DNA of 64,000 bases from Halomonas sp. TD01 (GCF_923868895.1 NZ_OV350343.1:3720001-3784000), one strand, 5' to 3'. Numbered from the stretch's first letter, positions 16,744 to 24,425 are shown. Numbers and translations: made by a program. The notes: generated by a model not told the origin, from the letters alone.

Positions 16744-16771
16744 GCTAACACTAACGCTACATTGTGTTAGC
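16744..16771 (-). terminator. intrinsic terminator-like hairpin after the GNAT gene
   Basis: On the minus strand GCTAACAC, a 12-base loop and GTGTTAGC are followed by TTTTTG. The stop codon TAA of the upstream GNAT gene lies in the left arm of the stem. Confidence 0.6.
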
Positions 16772-17192
16772 AATAATACTCCATAACTAACTCTGGATGG
16801 CCAGTTCGCTCATCAACTTGCTCACCTAATGAAATAAATCCCTGCTTTTTATAAAAGTTGATACTGGGAGTATTTTCCTGATAAACCGTCAGTTGCAAGC
16901 ACTCCCTTCTGCTCTTGGCATCATCAAGCATCGCTGACCCCACACCTTCGCCCTGTAATTTTGGGGATACAAAAATGGCAGCCAGTGTATTTCCGTACAA
17001 ACTGTAGAATCCTGCTACCTGATTGTCAGATTCAAAAACAAACGTCTCCGATGCGGGGATATAAACATCTCGCATTTCGTTAACCTTTGACGCCCAAAAT
17101 TCCGCCTCAACAAAAGCGTGCGCTTTAATCGATGCTGAAAGCCAGATATCCAAAATCTGGTCAATATCCGCCTCTCGGTATTTGCGAATCAT
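16767..17192 (-). CDS. GNAT N-acetyltransferase
   Basis: A 141-residue acetyltransferase. It starts MIRKYREADIDQILDIW. The acetyl-CoA loop is FVSPKLQGEGVGSAMLDDAK, followed by LTVYQENTPSINFYKKQGF (motif B) and TGHPELVMEY. The length and end resemble YjaB/YiaC-like GNATs. The substrate is unknown. Its stop codon is embedded in a terminator hairpin. Confidence 0.85.
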   Translation of the reverse strand: MIRKYREADIDQILDIWLSASIKAHAFVEAEFWASKVNEMRDVYIPASETFVFESDNQVAGFYSLYGNTLAAIFVSPKLQGEGVGSAMLDDAKSRRECLQLTVYQENTPSINFYKKQGFISLGEQVDERTGHPELVMEYYC

Positions 17193-17230
17193 TTAAATAT
17201 TCCTTACTGATGGTCAGCTGAACCAATGCA

Positions 17231-17695
17231 CTACAGAGACTCGTTTGATAACCGTTGTTTGTGCAGCACAGAGCGAAGTAAATCAGGAAGCCATTTGGGC
17301 TTGAAAAGAGCAGGGTCGTTATCGAGCAACTCGTCTAAGCTCCACCATTTCCACTTTTGAATCGTACTCTTTTCTTCATCGGTCCACTCTGCAGCAAATA
17401 CGTCTCTATTAGCAGGCCATTCAACTAAGAAGTACTGTTCAAGCCACCGTGCTGGCACCGATCTCGCAACGGCATAGACGTCATTTCGCTCTCTAATCAT
17501 TTCACCAACGTTTTGTATTAAGCCTGTTTCCTCATACAACTCACGTTCAGCAGCCTCAACATAGCCCTCACCGGACTTCAGCTCGCCGCCAACGGTCGCC
17601 CAAAATGGCGCATGATGCTCATCGTGATATAAAAACAGGAGTAAACGCCCCTCTTCATCGACAATTATTAGCCTGGATGATTTTCTTATCTCCAT
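17231..17695 (-). CDS. NUDIX hydrolase
   Basis: A 154-residue NUDIX enzyme. The Nudix box runs GGELKSGEGYVEAAERELYEETGL (about residues 37-60), with the canonical G-x5-E-x7-R-E-x2-E-E-x-G spacing intact. C-terminal features (EQYFLVEWPANRD, KWKWWSLDEL) resemble the dGTP/NDP-sugar-type subfamily of small accessory NUDIX proteins. It hydrolyses a nucleoside-diphosphate-linked compound; the substrate is unknown. Confidence 0.88.
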   Translation of the reverse strand: MEIRKSSRLIIVDEEGRLLLFLYHDEHHAPFWATVGGELKSGEGYVEAAERELYEETGLIQNVGEMIRERNDVYAVARSVPARWLEQYFLVEWPANRDVFAAEWTDEEKSTIQKWKWWSLDELLDNDPALFKPKWLPDLLRSVLHKQRLSNESL

Positions 17696-17826
17696 TTATA
17701 AAGCTCCATAACTCCTTTAGACATTGACACCGGCACACGTGACGGCTGAGATATACGCAATAGAGCTTACAAAACTTGTTTAAACTGCGTGGCGGTATCC
17801 TAATGCGCCTAGACGAAAACCAACAC

Positions 17827-18330
17827 TCACCAGGGCTCGCTTTGTAGCACCACCTCTCCATCCGCGGTTAACTCGCCACAATGCATGAACTCGAAAGTAG
17901 AAAGTACTTTCTCACCTTGCTGTAGGAAATAAACGCCACCACGATGCCGCTGATAACCCTGTTTTGCATAGTACGAAACTAGTCGAGACGGACAAAAAAG
18001 CGTAAATACATCAGCTCCCAAACGCTTACTCGCCTGATGATGCACTTCATTAAACAGTAAAGCCGGTATGCCTTGCCCTTGATGTTCTGGCCGCACAACA
18101 ACCCCACCAATACCAATTACAAAGCGTGGCTCGGCATCAATTAGCACTTCAAAACGATCAAAACCAATGTGACCAATAGGATCATTCGCTTCCGAGTAGG
18201 CGATGCTATGCCAGGAAACAGGCGACCACTCTTTGCTACGCCCCTCTTCAGGAAATACTCTCTCTTTCCATTGAGTTAAGTAGTGCCACTCGCTTTCCAA
18301 TATCCCTTTTTGAGTTTCAACTCTCATCAA
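17827..18330 (-). CDS. GNAT N-acetyltransferase
   Basis: A 167-residue acetyltransferase. The motif GIGGVVVRPEHQGQGIPALLF is the acetyl-CoA-binding loop, and YYAKQGYQRHRGGVYFLQ is the final strand region. The upstream region carries AT-rich dyads that could be an operator. The function and substrate are unknown. It is separated from the downstream NUDIX gene by a 131-bp gap with no clear feature apart from AT-rich sequence. Confidence 0.78.
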   Translation of the reverse strand: MMRVETQKGILESEWHYLTQWKERVFPEEGRSKEWSPVSWHSIAYSEANDPIGHIGFDRFEVLIDAEPRFVIGIGGVVVRPEHQGQGIPALLFNEVHHQASKRLGADVFTLFCPSRLVSYYAKQGYQRHRGGVYFLQQGEKVLSTFEFMHCGELTADGEVVLQSEPW

Positions 18331-18351
18331 AATCTCCTGAATTTCAGCAGC

Positions 18352-18391
18352 TAATGTAATTTACATTATTTTTTACTAATTTAATGTAAAT
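18352..18391. promoter_or_regulatory. AT-rich palindromic operator candidate
   Basis: A perfect 17-bp palindrome TAATGTAATTTACATTA (18352-18368) is followed 13 bp later by the half-site TAATGTAA (18382-18389). It lies 20 bp upstream of the GNAT start. ATGT-n-ACAT dyads are bound by PadR-type regulators among others; no regulator gene is adjacent. Confidence 0.5.
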
Positions 18392-18434
18392 CTATCACTA
18401 GTCAGCACCTGCTGCACGCCCAGGTGAACAGCCC

Positions 18435-18707
18435 TCAAACCGTAAACTTCTTGCTGACTTGCGCCACCCGTTGGCCTAAATAACGCGCAGCGAGCAAGTC
18501 TGTTTCATTTAGCACGCCATCTGTTGAATGAGCGATAAGCCCAGACGGTGCTCCCAGCCGATTACACATTTCTGGATCGTAGTTACCCGGTATATCCAAG
18601 CCGACCCAGCACATGCCATGCTGATTCGCGAACACTTGCATGTACTGAAGGGTATTCAACTGGCCTCCGCTTAAGCTGGCACCAATAATAAAACCAGCGG
18701 CAATATT
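18435..18707 (-). pseudogene. flavodoxin-family oxidoreductase, C-terminal remnant
   Basis: The frame reads NIAAGFIIGASLSGGQLNTL, then QYMQVFANQHGMCWVGLDIPG, and ends LLAARYLGQRVAQVS. These are the C-terminal ~90 residues of an NAD(P)H-dependent flavodoxin-fold reductase of the WrbA-like type. It begins immediately after, and in the same frame as, the TAA stop of the upstream VOC gene. It has no start codon of its own except an internal ATG at 18659. The matching N-terminus lies on the other side of the VOC gene. Confidence 0.8.
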
Positions 18708-19103
18708 TTAAGTATTGATCTGGTTTGCGAAACCAGCATCATCCCTTATACCAACGCGGTTGCCATCGGGGTCGGCGATATTGATAGTTCTACCCCAAGC
18801 ATTCTCGATAATGGTGGTTTGAATACCCCAAGACCTGATTACCCTTAGTGCCTCTTCCAAGTCATCAACGTTGAATCGCAATTTAAAACTACTTTCTTCT
18901 GGCGATTTGACGCCTTTCTTTGCCTTACCACCCTGTTCGACCATCAAATAACCATGACCAAACTCTAAACAGGTTAGCTTAAAGCCGCCTTCGTCTCTCT
19001 CAAACAGCTGATGCAAGCCAAATAGTTCCCGATAGAAAGCGACACACTCCAAGTAGTGTTCAGTATTAAGAATTACTCCGTAACGCATCACATTCGCCTT
19101 CAT
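18708..19103 (-). CDS. VOC-family (glyoxalase/dioxygenase-like) protein inside a broken flavodoxin gene
   Basis: A 131-residue vicinal-oxygen-chelate protein with two beta-alpha-beta-beta-beta modules: YGVILNTEHYLECVAFYREL and KLRFNVDDLEEALRVIRSWG, ending NIADPDGNRVGIRDD. Metal ligands cannot be placed with certainty. GAGGAGG precedes ATG 19103. The gene sits exactly between the N- and C-terminal remnants of a flavodoxin-like gene, replacing its middle. Confidence 0.85.
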   Translation of the reverse strand: MKANVMRYGVILNTEHYLECVAFYRELFGLHQLFERDEGGFKLTCLEFGHGYLMVEQGGKAKKGVKSPEESSFKLRFNVDDLEEALRVIRSWGIQTTIIENAWGRTINIADPDGNRVGIRDDAGFANQINT

Positions 19104-19114
19104 GAACCCTCCTC

Positions 19115-19213
19115 TTACATAGCGCTATGCTGTGCTGCCGCTCCAGCAGCGACAGCCTGCGCGAGTTGCTTAGTACTGCCCAAAGCAGAATGAAACACAA
19201 CGGCAACGTTCAT
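19115..19213 (-). pseudogene. flavodoxin-family oxidoreductase, N-terminal remnant
   Basis: A 32-codon frame starts MNVAVVFHSALGSTKQLAQA, the strand and phosphate-binding loop of a flavodoxin fold, and stops at TAA 19115-19117, just before the VOC gene's ribosome-binding site. It was probably the second gene of the SoxR-controlled operon headed by the VOC gene at 19249. Confidence 0.8.
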
Positions 19214-19248
19214 TACACTGACCCTTTCCGTTGCTGTACTGCTGGTTG

Positions 19249-19671
19249 CTAAGCATCACGGTTTAAATTTCGCTCGGCTGGGATGTCGCTCAGGTACTCG
19301 ACAAACTCCACTTCAAAACCCGCCGGATCAACAAAATAGACATTTTTCCGAAACGGCTCTACAGCGCCAGGTTTGGCAATGGCATAGCCCGCGTTATTGA
19401 GCCTAGCAACAACGGCATCGAGGTTATCGACCACGTACGCAAAATGGGCCAGTCCAACGCTGTGACCTTTCAAATCGCGATTCGCCCCTTCACCGTGATC
19501 GCTTAACGCCAAGTAATTTTCATCGTCACCAAAGTGCACCCATTTACGCGGTTTGCCATACCACTCGCCATGGCCTTCATCCCGCACCCGCCAGTGTGGA
19601 AAGACTGCCCGGTAAAAATCCAGCATGGCATCCATATCCGCAACCACCAGATTAACGTGTTCTAAGTACAT
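19249..19671 (-). CDS. VOC-family protein, predicted SoxR target
   Basis: A 140-residue VOC protein: MYLEHVNLVVADMDAMLDFY, VGLAHFAYVVDNLDAVVARL, NVYFVDPAGFEVEFVEYL. His in EHVNL, His in AHFAYV and Glu in VEFVEY are in the positions of glyoxalase-type metal ligands. Its promoter contains a perfect SoxR box. By comparison with the SoxR regulons of non-enteric bacteria it is probably an enzyme detoxifying a redox-cycling or reactive compound (inference). An AAGGAG ribosome-binding site precedes ATG 19671. Confidence 0.88.
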   Translation of the reverse strand: MYLEHVNLVVADMDAMLDFYRAVFPHWRVRDEGHGEWYGKPRKWVHFGDDENYLALSDHGEGANRDLKGHSVGLAHFAYVVDNLDAVVARLNNAGYAIAKPGAVEPFRKNVYFVDPAGFEVEFVEYLSDIPAERNLNRDA

Positions 19672-19691
19672 AAGAGTCTCCTTGCGTTAAG

Positions 19692-19733
19692 TGAGATGGC
19701 AGGATAAAACCTCAACTTAAGTTGAGGTAAAGT
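19692..19733 (-). promoter_or_regulatory. SoxR box within a 19-bp-spacer promoter
   Basis: The perfect 18-bp palindrome CCTCAACTTAAGTTGAGG is at 19710-19727. On the minus strand it lies between TTTACC (-35, 19726-19731) and TATCCT (-10) with a 19-bp spacer. That spacing is the signature of MerR-family-activated promoters and closely matches the layout of the E. coli soxS promoter. It drives the VOC gene and may also autoregulate soxR. Confidence 0.92.
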
Positions 19734-19774
19734 GGTTTATGGGAAAGAATGGCAAAAAAAGTCTGGGGTGAGTG

Positions 19775-20251
19775 ATGGCAGAGGCTATTTGGAGTGTCGG
19801 AATGGTAGCGAAGCGCTGCGGTATTAAGGTTAGTACCTTGCACTACTACGAGCAGCAAGGGCTGATCCACAGCTGGCGCAATGCGGGCAATCAGCGGCGT
19901 TATAAACCAGAAGTGCTAAGGCGAATTTCGGTAATAAAAGCAGCACAGAGAGTTGGCGTCAGTCTGGAGGAAATCAAGCAGGCCTTTGAATCATTACCGA
20001 ATAACCGCACACCAACAGTGGAAGACTGGCAGCAGCTTTCAAAAAACTGGCAGCAGATGCTTGATGGCCGAATTGCTTACCTGCAAAAACTGCGCGATAA
20101 CCTAGCGGGATGTATCGGCTGTGGTTGCCTGAGCATGACTAATTGCCCACTCTATAACCCCGACGACAAGCTGGCAGAATCAGGTAGCGGCCCCGTACTT
20201 CTCGATCAGGCAGAGCAAAAAGCCAGAACCCGACAAGAAACAAACGTGTAA
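19775..20251 (+). CDS. soxR: redox-sensitive transcriptional activator SoxR
   Basis: A 158-residue MerR-family regulator. The N-terminal winged HTH (WSVGMVAKRCGIKVSTLHYY) is followed by a dimerisation helix and the [2Fe-2S]-binding cluster CIGCGCLSMTNC, whose four cysteines are all present. SoxR is oxidised by redox-cycling compounds and then activates its target promoter. A perfect SoxR box lies 48 bp upstream, in the divergent VOC promoter. There is no soxS nearby, as expected outside enterics, where SoxR acts directly on target genes. GTG 19772 is a possible alternative start. Confidence 0.95.
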   Translation: MAEAIWSVGMVAKRCGIKVSTLHYYEQQGLIHSWRNAGNQRRYKPEVLRRISVIKAAQRVGVSLEEIKQAFESLPNNRTPTVEDWQQLSKNWQQMLDGRIAYLQKLRDNLAGCIGCGCLSMTNCPLYNPDDKLAESGSGPVLLDQAEQKARTRQETNV

Positions 20252-20374
20252 TGAACAGGAGGCCTCTCGCTCCCCTCGAACTGCCAAGCATGCACGTCAC
20301 AGCCATTGAGATTATAATCACTGGCTAAGCCAAACCCACTCTACTATTGAGCGCCAAGCCTCAGGCCTATTACT

Positions 20375-21307
20375 GTGAACACCCTCCATCGAAGTGAAAA
20401 AAGTCGAGCCAAGCCTGTTCGCAAAGGCCTGCACCCGAGGAATCGACACAACCAAGGCTATGACTTCCCGGCCCTCGTAAAAAGCCACCCAGCATTAGCC
20501 CCCCATGTGAAACCGAACGCGCATGGCGACCTTTCCATCGATTTCGCAGACCCATTGGCAGTAAAAACGCTTAATGCCGCGTTATTAAACCGGCACTACA
20601 ACATTGTCGATTGGGATATTCCTGAGGGCGCGCTGTGCCCTCCAATCCCAGGCAGAGCCGACTATATCCATTACATAGCTGACTTGTTGGGGCGTGAACA
20701 GCGCAGTATCAAGCTGCTCGATATAGGGACTGGAGCCAATGGAATCTACCCACTACTGGCCTGCCAAATTTACGGCTGGCAGTGTGTCGGTAGTGACATT
20801 AACCCTCAGTCGCTTGAAAACGTAGCCACGATTATCGCCAACAACCCCACACTCAAAGAACGCTTCACGCTGCGCATGCAGCACGATAAAAACCACATTT
20901 TTGAAGGGATTATTCAAGCTGGCGAGTTTTTTGACGTCAGCGTATGCAACCCGCCCTTCCACGCCTCGCTTGATGAAGCACTTAAAGGTAGCCAGCTTAA
21001 ACTCAATAACCTTGCTCGCAGTCGCGGTGAACAACAACCAAAAAACCAATCTCCTACTCTGAATTTTGGCGGGCTGGGAGCCGAGCTTTGGTGTAAGGGA
21101 GGCGAACAGCTGTTTCTTAAAAAGCTGATAAGAGAAAGTAAGGTGTATTCAACTCAGTGTCGCTGGTTTACCAGCCTGGTTTCAAAAACCGACAATGTTA
21201 AGCCTGCCAAGAAGTTGATTCATAAGCTCGGTGCCGTTGATGTACGGGAAATAGAGATGAAGCAGGGAAATAAGATCACGAGAGTGTTGTCCTGGACATT
21301 CATCTGA
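20375..21307 (+). CDS. rlmF: 23S rRNA (adenine(1618)-N6)-methyltransferase RlmF
   Basis: A 310-residue methyltransferase that modifies A1618 of 23S rRNA. GLHPRNRHNQGYDFPALV is the typical RlmF N-terminus, LLDIGTGANGIYPLLACQIYGW is SAM motif I, and VCNPPFHAS is the N6-adenine methyltransferase NPPF motif. GGLGAELWCKGGE is conserved too. Length matches the family. The start is GTG 20375. It is a core gene and marks chromosomal backbone inside the accessory region. Confidence 0.93.
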   Translation: MNTLHRSEKSRAKPVRKGLHPRNRHNQGYDFPALVKSHPALAPHVKPNAHGDLSIDFADPLAVKTLNAALLNRHYNIVDWDIPEGALCPPIPGRADYIHYIADLLGREQRSIKLLDIGTGANGIYPLLACQIYGWQCVGSDINPQSLENVATIIANNPTLKERFTLRMQHDKNHIFEGIIQAGEFFDVSVCNPPFHASLDEALKGSQLKLNNLARSRGEQQPKNQSPTLNFGGLGAELWCKGGEQLFLKKLIRESKVYSTQCRWFTSLVSKTDNVKPAKKLIHKLGAVDVREIEMKQGNKITRVLSWTFI

Positions 21308-21470
21308 GCCACTTAGGAGGTTTACGCCTGCAGGCAAACACTGAAGTCGGCGCCAAACACATAACCAATAAACACCGAAGCCAAACGCTAATTGACTACT
21401 CCACGGGCAGACTCCGGTACAACGCGATATCCACGCTCCCCTTGAGCATTAAGGATAGTAGCCCTTATGT

Positions 21471-21878
21471 TTAATCTACATGAATAAACCACTTGGGTTT
21501 GATACGCCCAAAGTCTCGACGGATATTGGATTTCAAGGCTTTCTTGGAATCCAGCACCACGGCATCTTGCTTGGTTCTGACAAACACCACCCAGTGCCAG
21601 AAAGGCCTGCCCTGCTCTGTGCGCCATTTGATGGCCAACAACGCCTTGTCTGGAAGAGTCACCCAGGTGTCGAATGGCATCTCTGTTGGCGCAGCCATGA
21701 TACCCAAAGCACGCAAGAGTTTACGGACGTACTCCGTATCTGACCAAAGCGCTGTATCTTCGGCATAAATACCCAAGGCGTTGGCTGTCTCTTTGGCCTG
21801 CGCATAGGTAATGCCCGCAAGCACTGCGCATGCTGCAATGCCACAGCCGGATATTTCTTCTTGAATGACGGGATTCAT
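21471..21878 (-). CDS. C39-like cysteine peptidase fold protein
   Basis: A 135-residue protein resembling peptidase C39-like domains. It has the Gln/Cys-helix element (IQEEISGCGIAACAVLAGIT), a His region (RPFWHWVVFVR) and an Asp (DAVVLDSKKAL) in the right order for a papain-like triad. There is no transporter part and no signal peptide, so it is not a bacteriocin exporter. Similar small stand-alone proteins are common among accessory genes; the role is unknown. The 163 bp downstream up to rlmF hold no recognised feature. Confidence 0.65.
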   Translation of the reverse strand: MNPVIQEEISGCGIAACAVLAGITYAQAKETANALGIYAEDTALWSDTEYVRKLLRALGIMAAPTEMPFDTWVTLPDKALLAIKWRTEQGRPFWHWVVFVRTKQDAVVLDSKKALKSNIRRDFGRIKPKWFIHVD

Positions 21879-22070
21879 TTAGTTTCCGATTAACGCTTGA
21901 GCGTGCGGTGATCGCAATGAGCGAATTCACTGTATTATTTGGCTAGCTCACCCCTCACTAGCTGCCTCCCAAAGAACCAGTGCAGAACACTCGTTTAGTG
22001 GCAAGGTGGCTTGTCGGATATCATCGTAGGCTGATGCCCCCTTTCACAAAGTCATTTTAAAATAACACTA
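21879..22070. other. intergenic region, weak attC candidate
   Basis: The 192-bp gap between the PNPOx-like and C39-like genes contains no ORF of note. Its left end on the minus strand reads GCTCAAGCGTTAATC just before the C39 gene, which resembles an attC right end, but I could not find a convincing pairing left end. Confidence 0.3.
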
Positions 22071-22541
22071 TCAAGGCCTTTTGCCTCGATTCACACCGTA
22101 AGTACGCAGTGCTGCCTGAGTTTGTGATTCTTCCGAGGTCTCCGCGGGATAAAGTCGATAACTAGGCGCAACAATCGGTTCCACAGCAGTCGCTTTTATA
22201 ACGAGCACACTATGAATTGGGTAGCGATCCCCCGCCATAGCCAGAAGTGGTGCAACCCAATGGGAATACTCTTGTGCTGTTGGCTTTAGCTCAGTGGCAG
22301 TACCAATAATCTTAAAGCCCTTCTGGACAAAGATATCAATAAAGCTAAGGCATACCTTCTGATTTATTCTGATATTTTTAGCTGACTTTGGTGATGCAAT
22401 ATTTGCCACTACGATGTGCTGGCTATCCAAAACAGCAAAGACTTCCTTTGGCGATACATTCGGCTGGCCACTTTCATCACTTGTGGCTAGCCAACAGAGA
22501 ACACTCTGCTCCGCAGAGGCACACACTTCTTTAGTTAGCAT
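22071..22541 (-). CDS. pyridoxamine 5'-phosphate oxidase-family protein
   Basis: A 156-residue FMN-binding split-barrel protein. VLCWLATSDESGQPNVSPKEVFAVL is the typical first hairpin and VVANIASPKSAKNIRINQKVCL the flavin-phosphate region. GFKIIGTATEL is also conserved. Proteins of this size bind FMN or F420 and reduce small molecules; the substrate is unknown. It starts 24 bp after the nucleotidyltransferase gene with GAGGAGG as ribosome-binding site. Confidence 0.85.
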   Translation of the reverse strand: MLTKEVCASAEQSVLCWLATSDESGQPNVSPKEVFAVLDSQHIVVANIASPKSAKNIRINQKVCLSFIDIFVQKGFKIIGTATELKPTAQEYSHWVAPLLAMAGDRYPIHSVLVIKATAVEPIVAPSYRLYPAETSEESQTQAALRTYGVNRGKRP

Positions 22542-22565
22542 TTCTGACGCCCCCTCCTCGAATGC

Positions 22566-23078
22566 CTAGCGCCCGCCACTCGATGAATTTTCTAGCTCCG
22601 CGCTCTTACGGATGGCGCAGATATCCTCAATATCCACCGGCCGTGCGAGTGCAGATTTATACCGAACCAGATCGTCCTTCAGCATAAAGGGAAGCTCAAG
22701 ACCCAACAAATGCACGATCACATAGCGAGAAAAATCTATGTTGAGCGGTACCCAGGTCTCGTTACTTGCATCGAAAATTTGCGGGCCGTCGGCGCTACCT
22801 ACCTCCACTTTAACGCCTTCATACTTAAACTGGACGTAGGTTAGATCCCAACCCTCTTCTTGACGGTGAGCGGCAGTTTTGGATACCAACTCCTGACCGG
22901 CCTGAACCACTGACGCAAAGTGCTCGCCGGGGACAAAAAGGTCAATGTCATTTAGATCACGCTCAGAACCATACCCCTTTGCTGCGAGTCCCCCGCAGAT
23001 CAAAAAAGGAATACTCCTTTCTCTCAGTAATCCCACTATCCATTGGGCTGCTAAATGATGCACATCTTCTCCTGTCAT
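22566..23078 (-). CDS. nucleotidyltransferase-like protein
   Basis: A 170-residue protein with the nucleotidyltransferase/MNT pattern: IPFLICGGLAAKGYGSERDLNDIDLFVPGE contains the GG and D-x-D motifs, with a third acidic site in GVKVEVGSADG. The family includes antibiotic-modifying and toxin-antitoxin nucleotidyltransferases, but this member cannot be placed. The ATG at 23078 lies in the right end of a probable attC, as in gene cassettes. A GTG four codons downstream with AGGAG before it is an alternative start. Confidence 0.75.
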   Translation of the reverse strand: MTGEDVHHLAAQWIVGLLRERSIPFLICGGLAAKGYGSERDLNDIDLFVPGEHFASVVQAGQELVSKTAAHRQEEGWDLTYVQFKYEGVKVEVGSADGPQIFDASNETWVPLNIDFSRYVIVHLLGLELPFMLKDDLVRYKSALARPVDIEDICAIRKSAELENSSSGGR

Positions 23079-23079
23079 A

Positions 23080-23198
23080 TAACTAAGCTGATCCTACCAA
23101 GACTTAGACATCAAAGGGGCTTATCTACAGACTCAACGTAGAGGCCGCTTTTATGGATAGGAAGCGAAAAAAATCGGTCCGACTGACGCTAGTGGTTA
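23080..23198 (-). other. attC-like recombination site (cassette boundary)
   Basis: On the minus strand the gap between the GNAT stop and the nucleotidyltransferase start begins TTATAACCACTAGCGTCAG and ends GATCAGCTTAGTTATATG. The two ends pair imperfectly (ATAAC with GTTAT, then TAGC-x-TCAG with CTGA-x-GCTTA). About 115 bp in length, it fits a longer degenerate attC. Confidence 0.5.
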
Positions 23199-23205
23199 TA
23201 AGATT

Positions 23206-23625
23206 TCAGTCCAATCGCTTCTTCATATGGTAGAGAAAAGTACCTATTGGTCGATCCTCCAAAATACCAAAAACTTGGTAGCCGTACTTTTCGTAAAAGC
23301 CTTTGGCTTCTACAGTCTTTAGAAACGAGATGACCGCACCTTGCTCCTTTCCATATTGCTCAGCTTTTCCGAGCAGCTCAGCGCCCAGACCTGTACCCCT
23401 GTGGCTTCGATCTACCCACAAGATATCAATCTCAAGACCGTCCCAGTATGCGTTAGCCAATATCCCAGCAATTAACCCTTTGCCGCTGTCTCTCACGTTT
23501 ATTATGAATTTCTTATCTGCTGACTCATCTGGCAAAGGAGTATTGGAATTTACAAACTCCTGAAACTTTTGGGAAAGTTCAAAGCTTTCCTTTTCAGAGG
23601 GAACCTCTATTAGCTCGTAATTCAT
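23206..23625 (-). CDS. GNAT N-acetyltransferase (probable cassette gene)
   Basis: A 139-residue acetyltransferase. DILWVDRSHRGTGLGAELLGKA is the acetyl-CoA loop and FLKTVEAKGFYEKYGYQVFG the motif-B region. The gene is flanked on both sides by attC-like sites in the same orientation, and its ATG follows the upstream site by about ten bases, as usual for integron cassettes. The substrate is unknown. Confidence 0.85.
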   Translation of the reverse strand: MNYELIEVPSEKESFELSQKFQEFVNSNTPLPDESADKKFIINVRDSGKGLIAGILANAYWDGLEIDILWVDRSHRGTGLGAELLGKAEQYGKEQGAVISFLKTVEAKGFYEKYGYQVFGILEDRPIGTFLYHMKKRLD

Positions 23626-23635
23626 ATTCCCTTCT

Positions 23636-23690
23636 TATAACGCGGAGCCCAGCGGCGACCACCGGCCGCTTACTGCAGCGACTTGTTAAT
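23636..23690 (-). other. attC-like recombination site (short type)
   Basis: On the minus strand this starts TTAACAAGTCGCTGCAG, two bases after the NTF2-like stop codon, and ends GGGCTCCGCGTTATAAG just before the next gene. AGCGGC/GCCGCT forms the inner stem, and TAAC/GTTA plus CGC/GCG the outer pairs. Length (~55 bp) and the TAACAAGTCGCTGCA left end fit short environmental attC sites. Confidence 0.7.
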
Positions 23691-23691
23691 T

Positions 23692-24069
23692 TTAATTTCG
23701 GGCAGCACCGTAGCTCAGACTGACAACCTGCCAAGCACTACCCTTCCACTCCCAGGTTTCTATAAACGCTACCACCGGCCCTTTGGATTCACCAGTGAGA
23801 GTAACCCCCTTACCGGTTACTGTGGTGATGCTGCCATTAGATTCCTGAAAGCTTAGCTCAGTATCCTGTTTTTCCCCGCCTTGAGGAAACCAGCTCCCGT
23901 TCCGTTTGGCTGAAGCGATAGCATCAATTTGGGATTTCTTGGATTGGACACCACGCTCAGTGGCAACCGTAAAACTGTCTGCCTGAACTCGGACAAGGTA
24001 CTCAATGTCACCAGCGAAATAGGCGGCGTACCAGTGTTCTCGTGCTTGTTTCAGATCTTCTCGATTCAT
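23692..24069 (-). CDS. NTF2-like (SnoaL/DUF4440 type) protein
   Basis: A 125-residue protein of the NTF2-like fold: AREHWYAAYFAGDIEYLVRVQADSFTVA is the helical N-terminus, and VVAFIETWEWKGSAWQVVSLSYG the terminal strands. There is no signal peptide. Such domains bind small ligands or act as enzymes; the role here is unknown. The stop codon lies two bases before an attC-like site, so this is probably an integron cassette gene. Confidence 0.8.
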   Translation of the reverse strand: MNREDLKQAREHWYAAYFAGDIEYLVRVQADSFTVATERGVQSKKSQIDAIASAKRNGSWFPQGGEKQDTELSFQESNGSITTVTGKGVTLTGESKGPVVAFIETWEWKGSAWQVVSLSYGAARN

Positions 24070-24259
24070 GGACTGCTCCCTGTCTTTAGAAATTAACAGC
24101 GTATTAGACAGCGCATTCTGATATTGAATGAACGTACTGCGCTCTCCAACACGCTTATCGTGCGCGTAAAAAATCCCTAAGCATTTGATATATCATTTAA
24201 TTGATAATAATTCGGCAGTATATAACCAAAATTTTCCCAAACGCTCGCTCCCGCTGGTC

Positions 24260-24395
24260 TAATCATACTTTATTAATAATAATTAGCTTAAGTCACGCAG
24301 CTTTGCTTAAAATTGCGCTGTGGCTATTTTGGGCGACTGCGCCACCATCGCGGGTGCCTTTTGGCTCGTTCCTCACCAAGCGTTACGCCGCGCTA
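24260..24395. repeat. dispersed repeat, copy 1
   Basis: Related to 32899-33036. The right 51 bp (24345-24395, containing GCGGGTGCCTTTTGGCTCGT) differ from the other copy at one position. The left ~85 bp are more diverged but alignable from TAATCATACT. The right end is GC-rich, like half of a REP/BIME unit. Confidence 0.85.
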
Positions 24396-24425
24396 AAAAT
24401 GTGTAAACGTTGGGTTTTAATAGTT

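Noticed and set aside
16744..16771. Possible attC site after the GNAT at 16767
   Set aside because: GCTAACAC/GTGTTAGC starts at the stop codon like an attC, but it is only 28 bp long and is followed by TTTTT, so a terminator explains it better.
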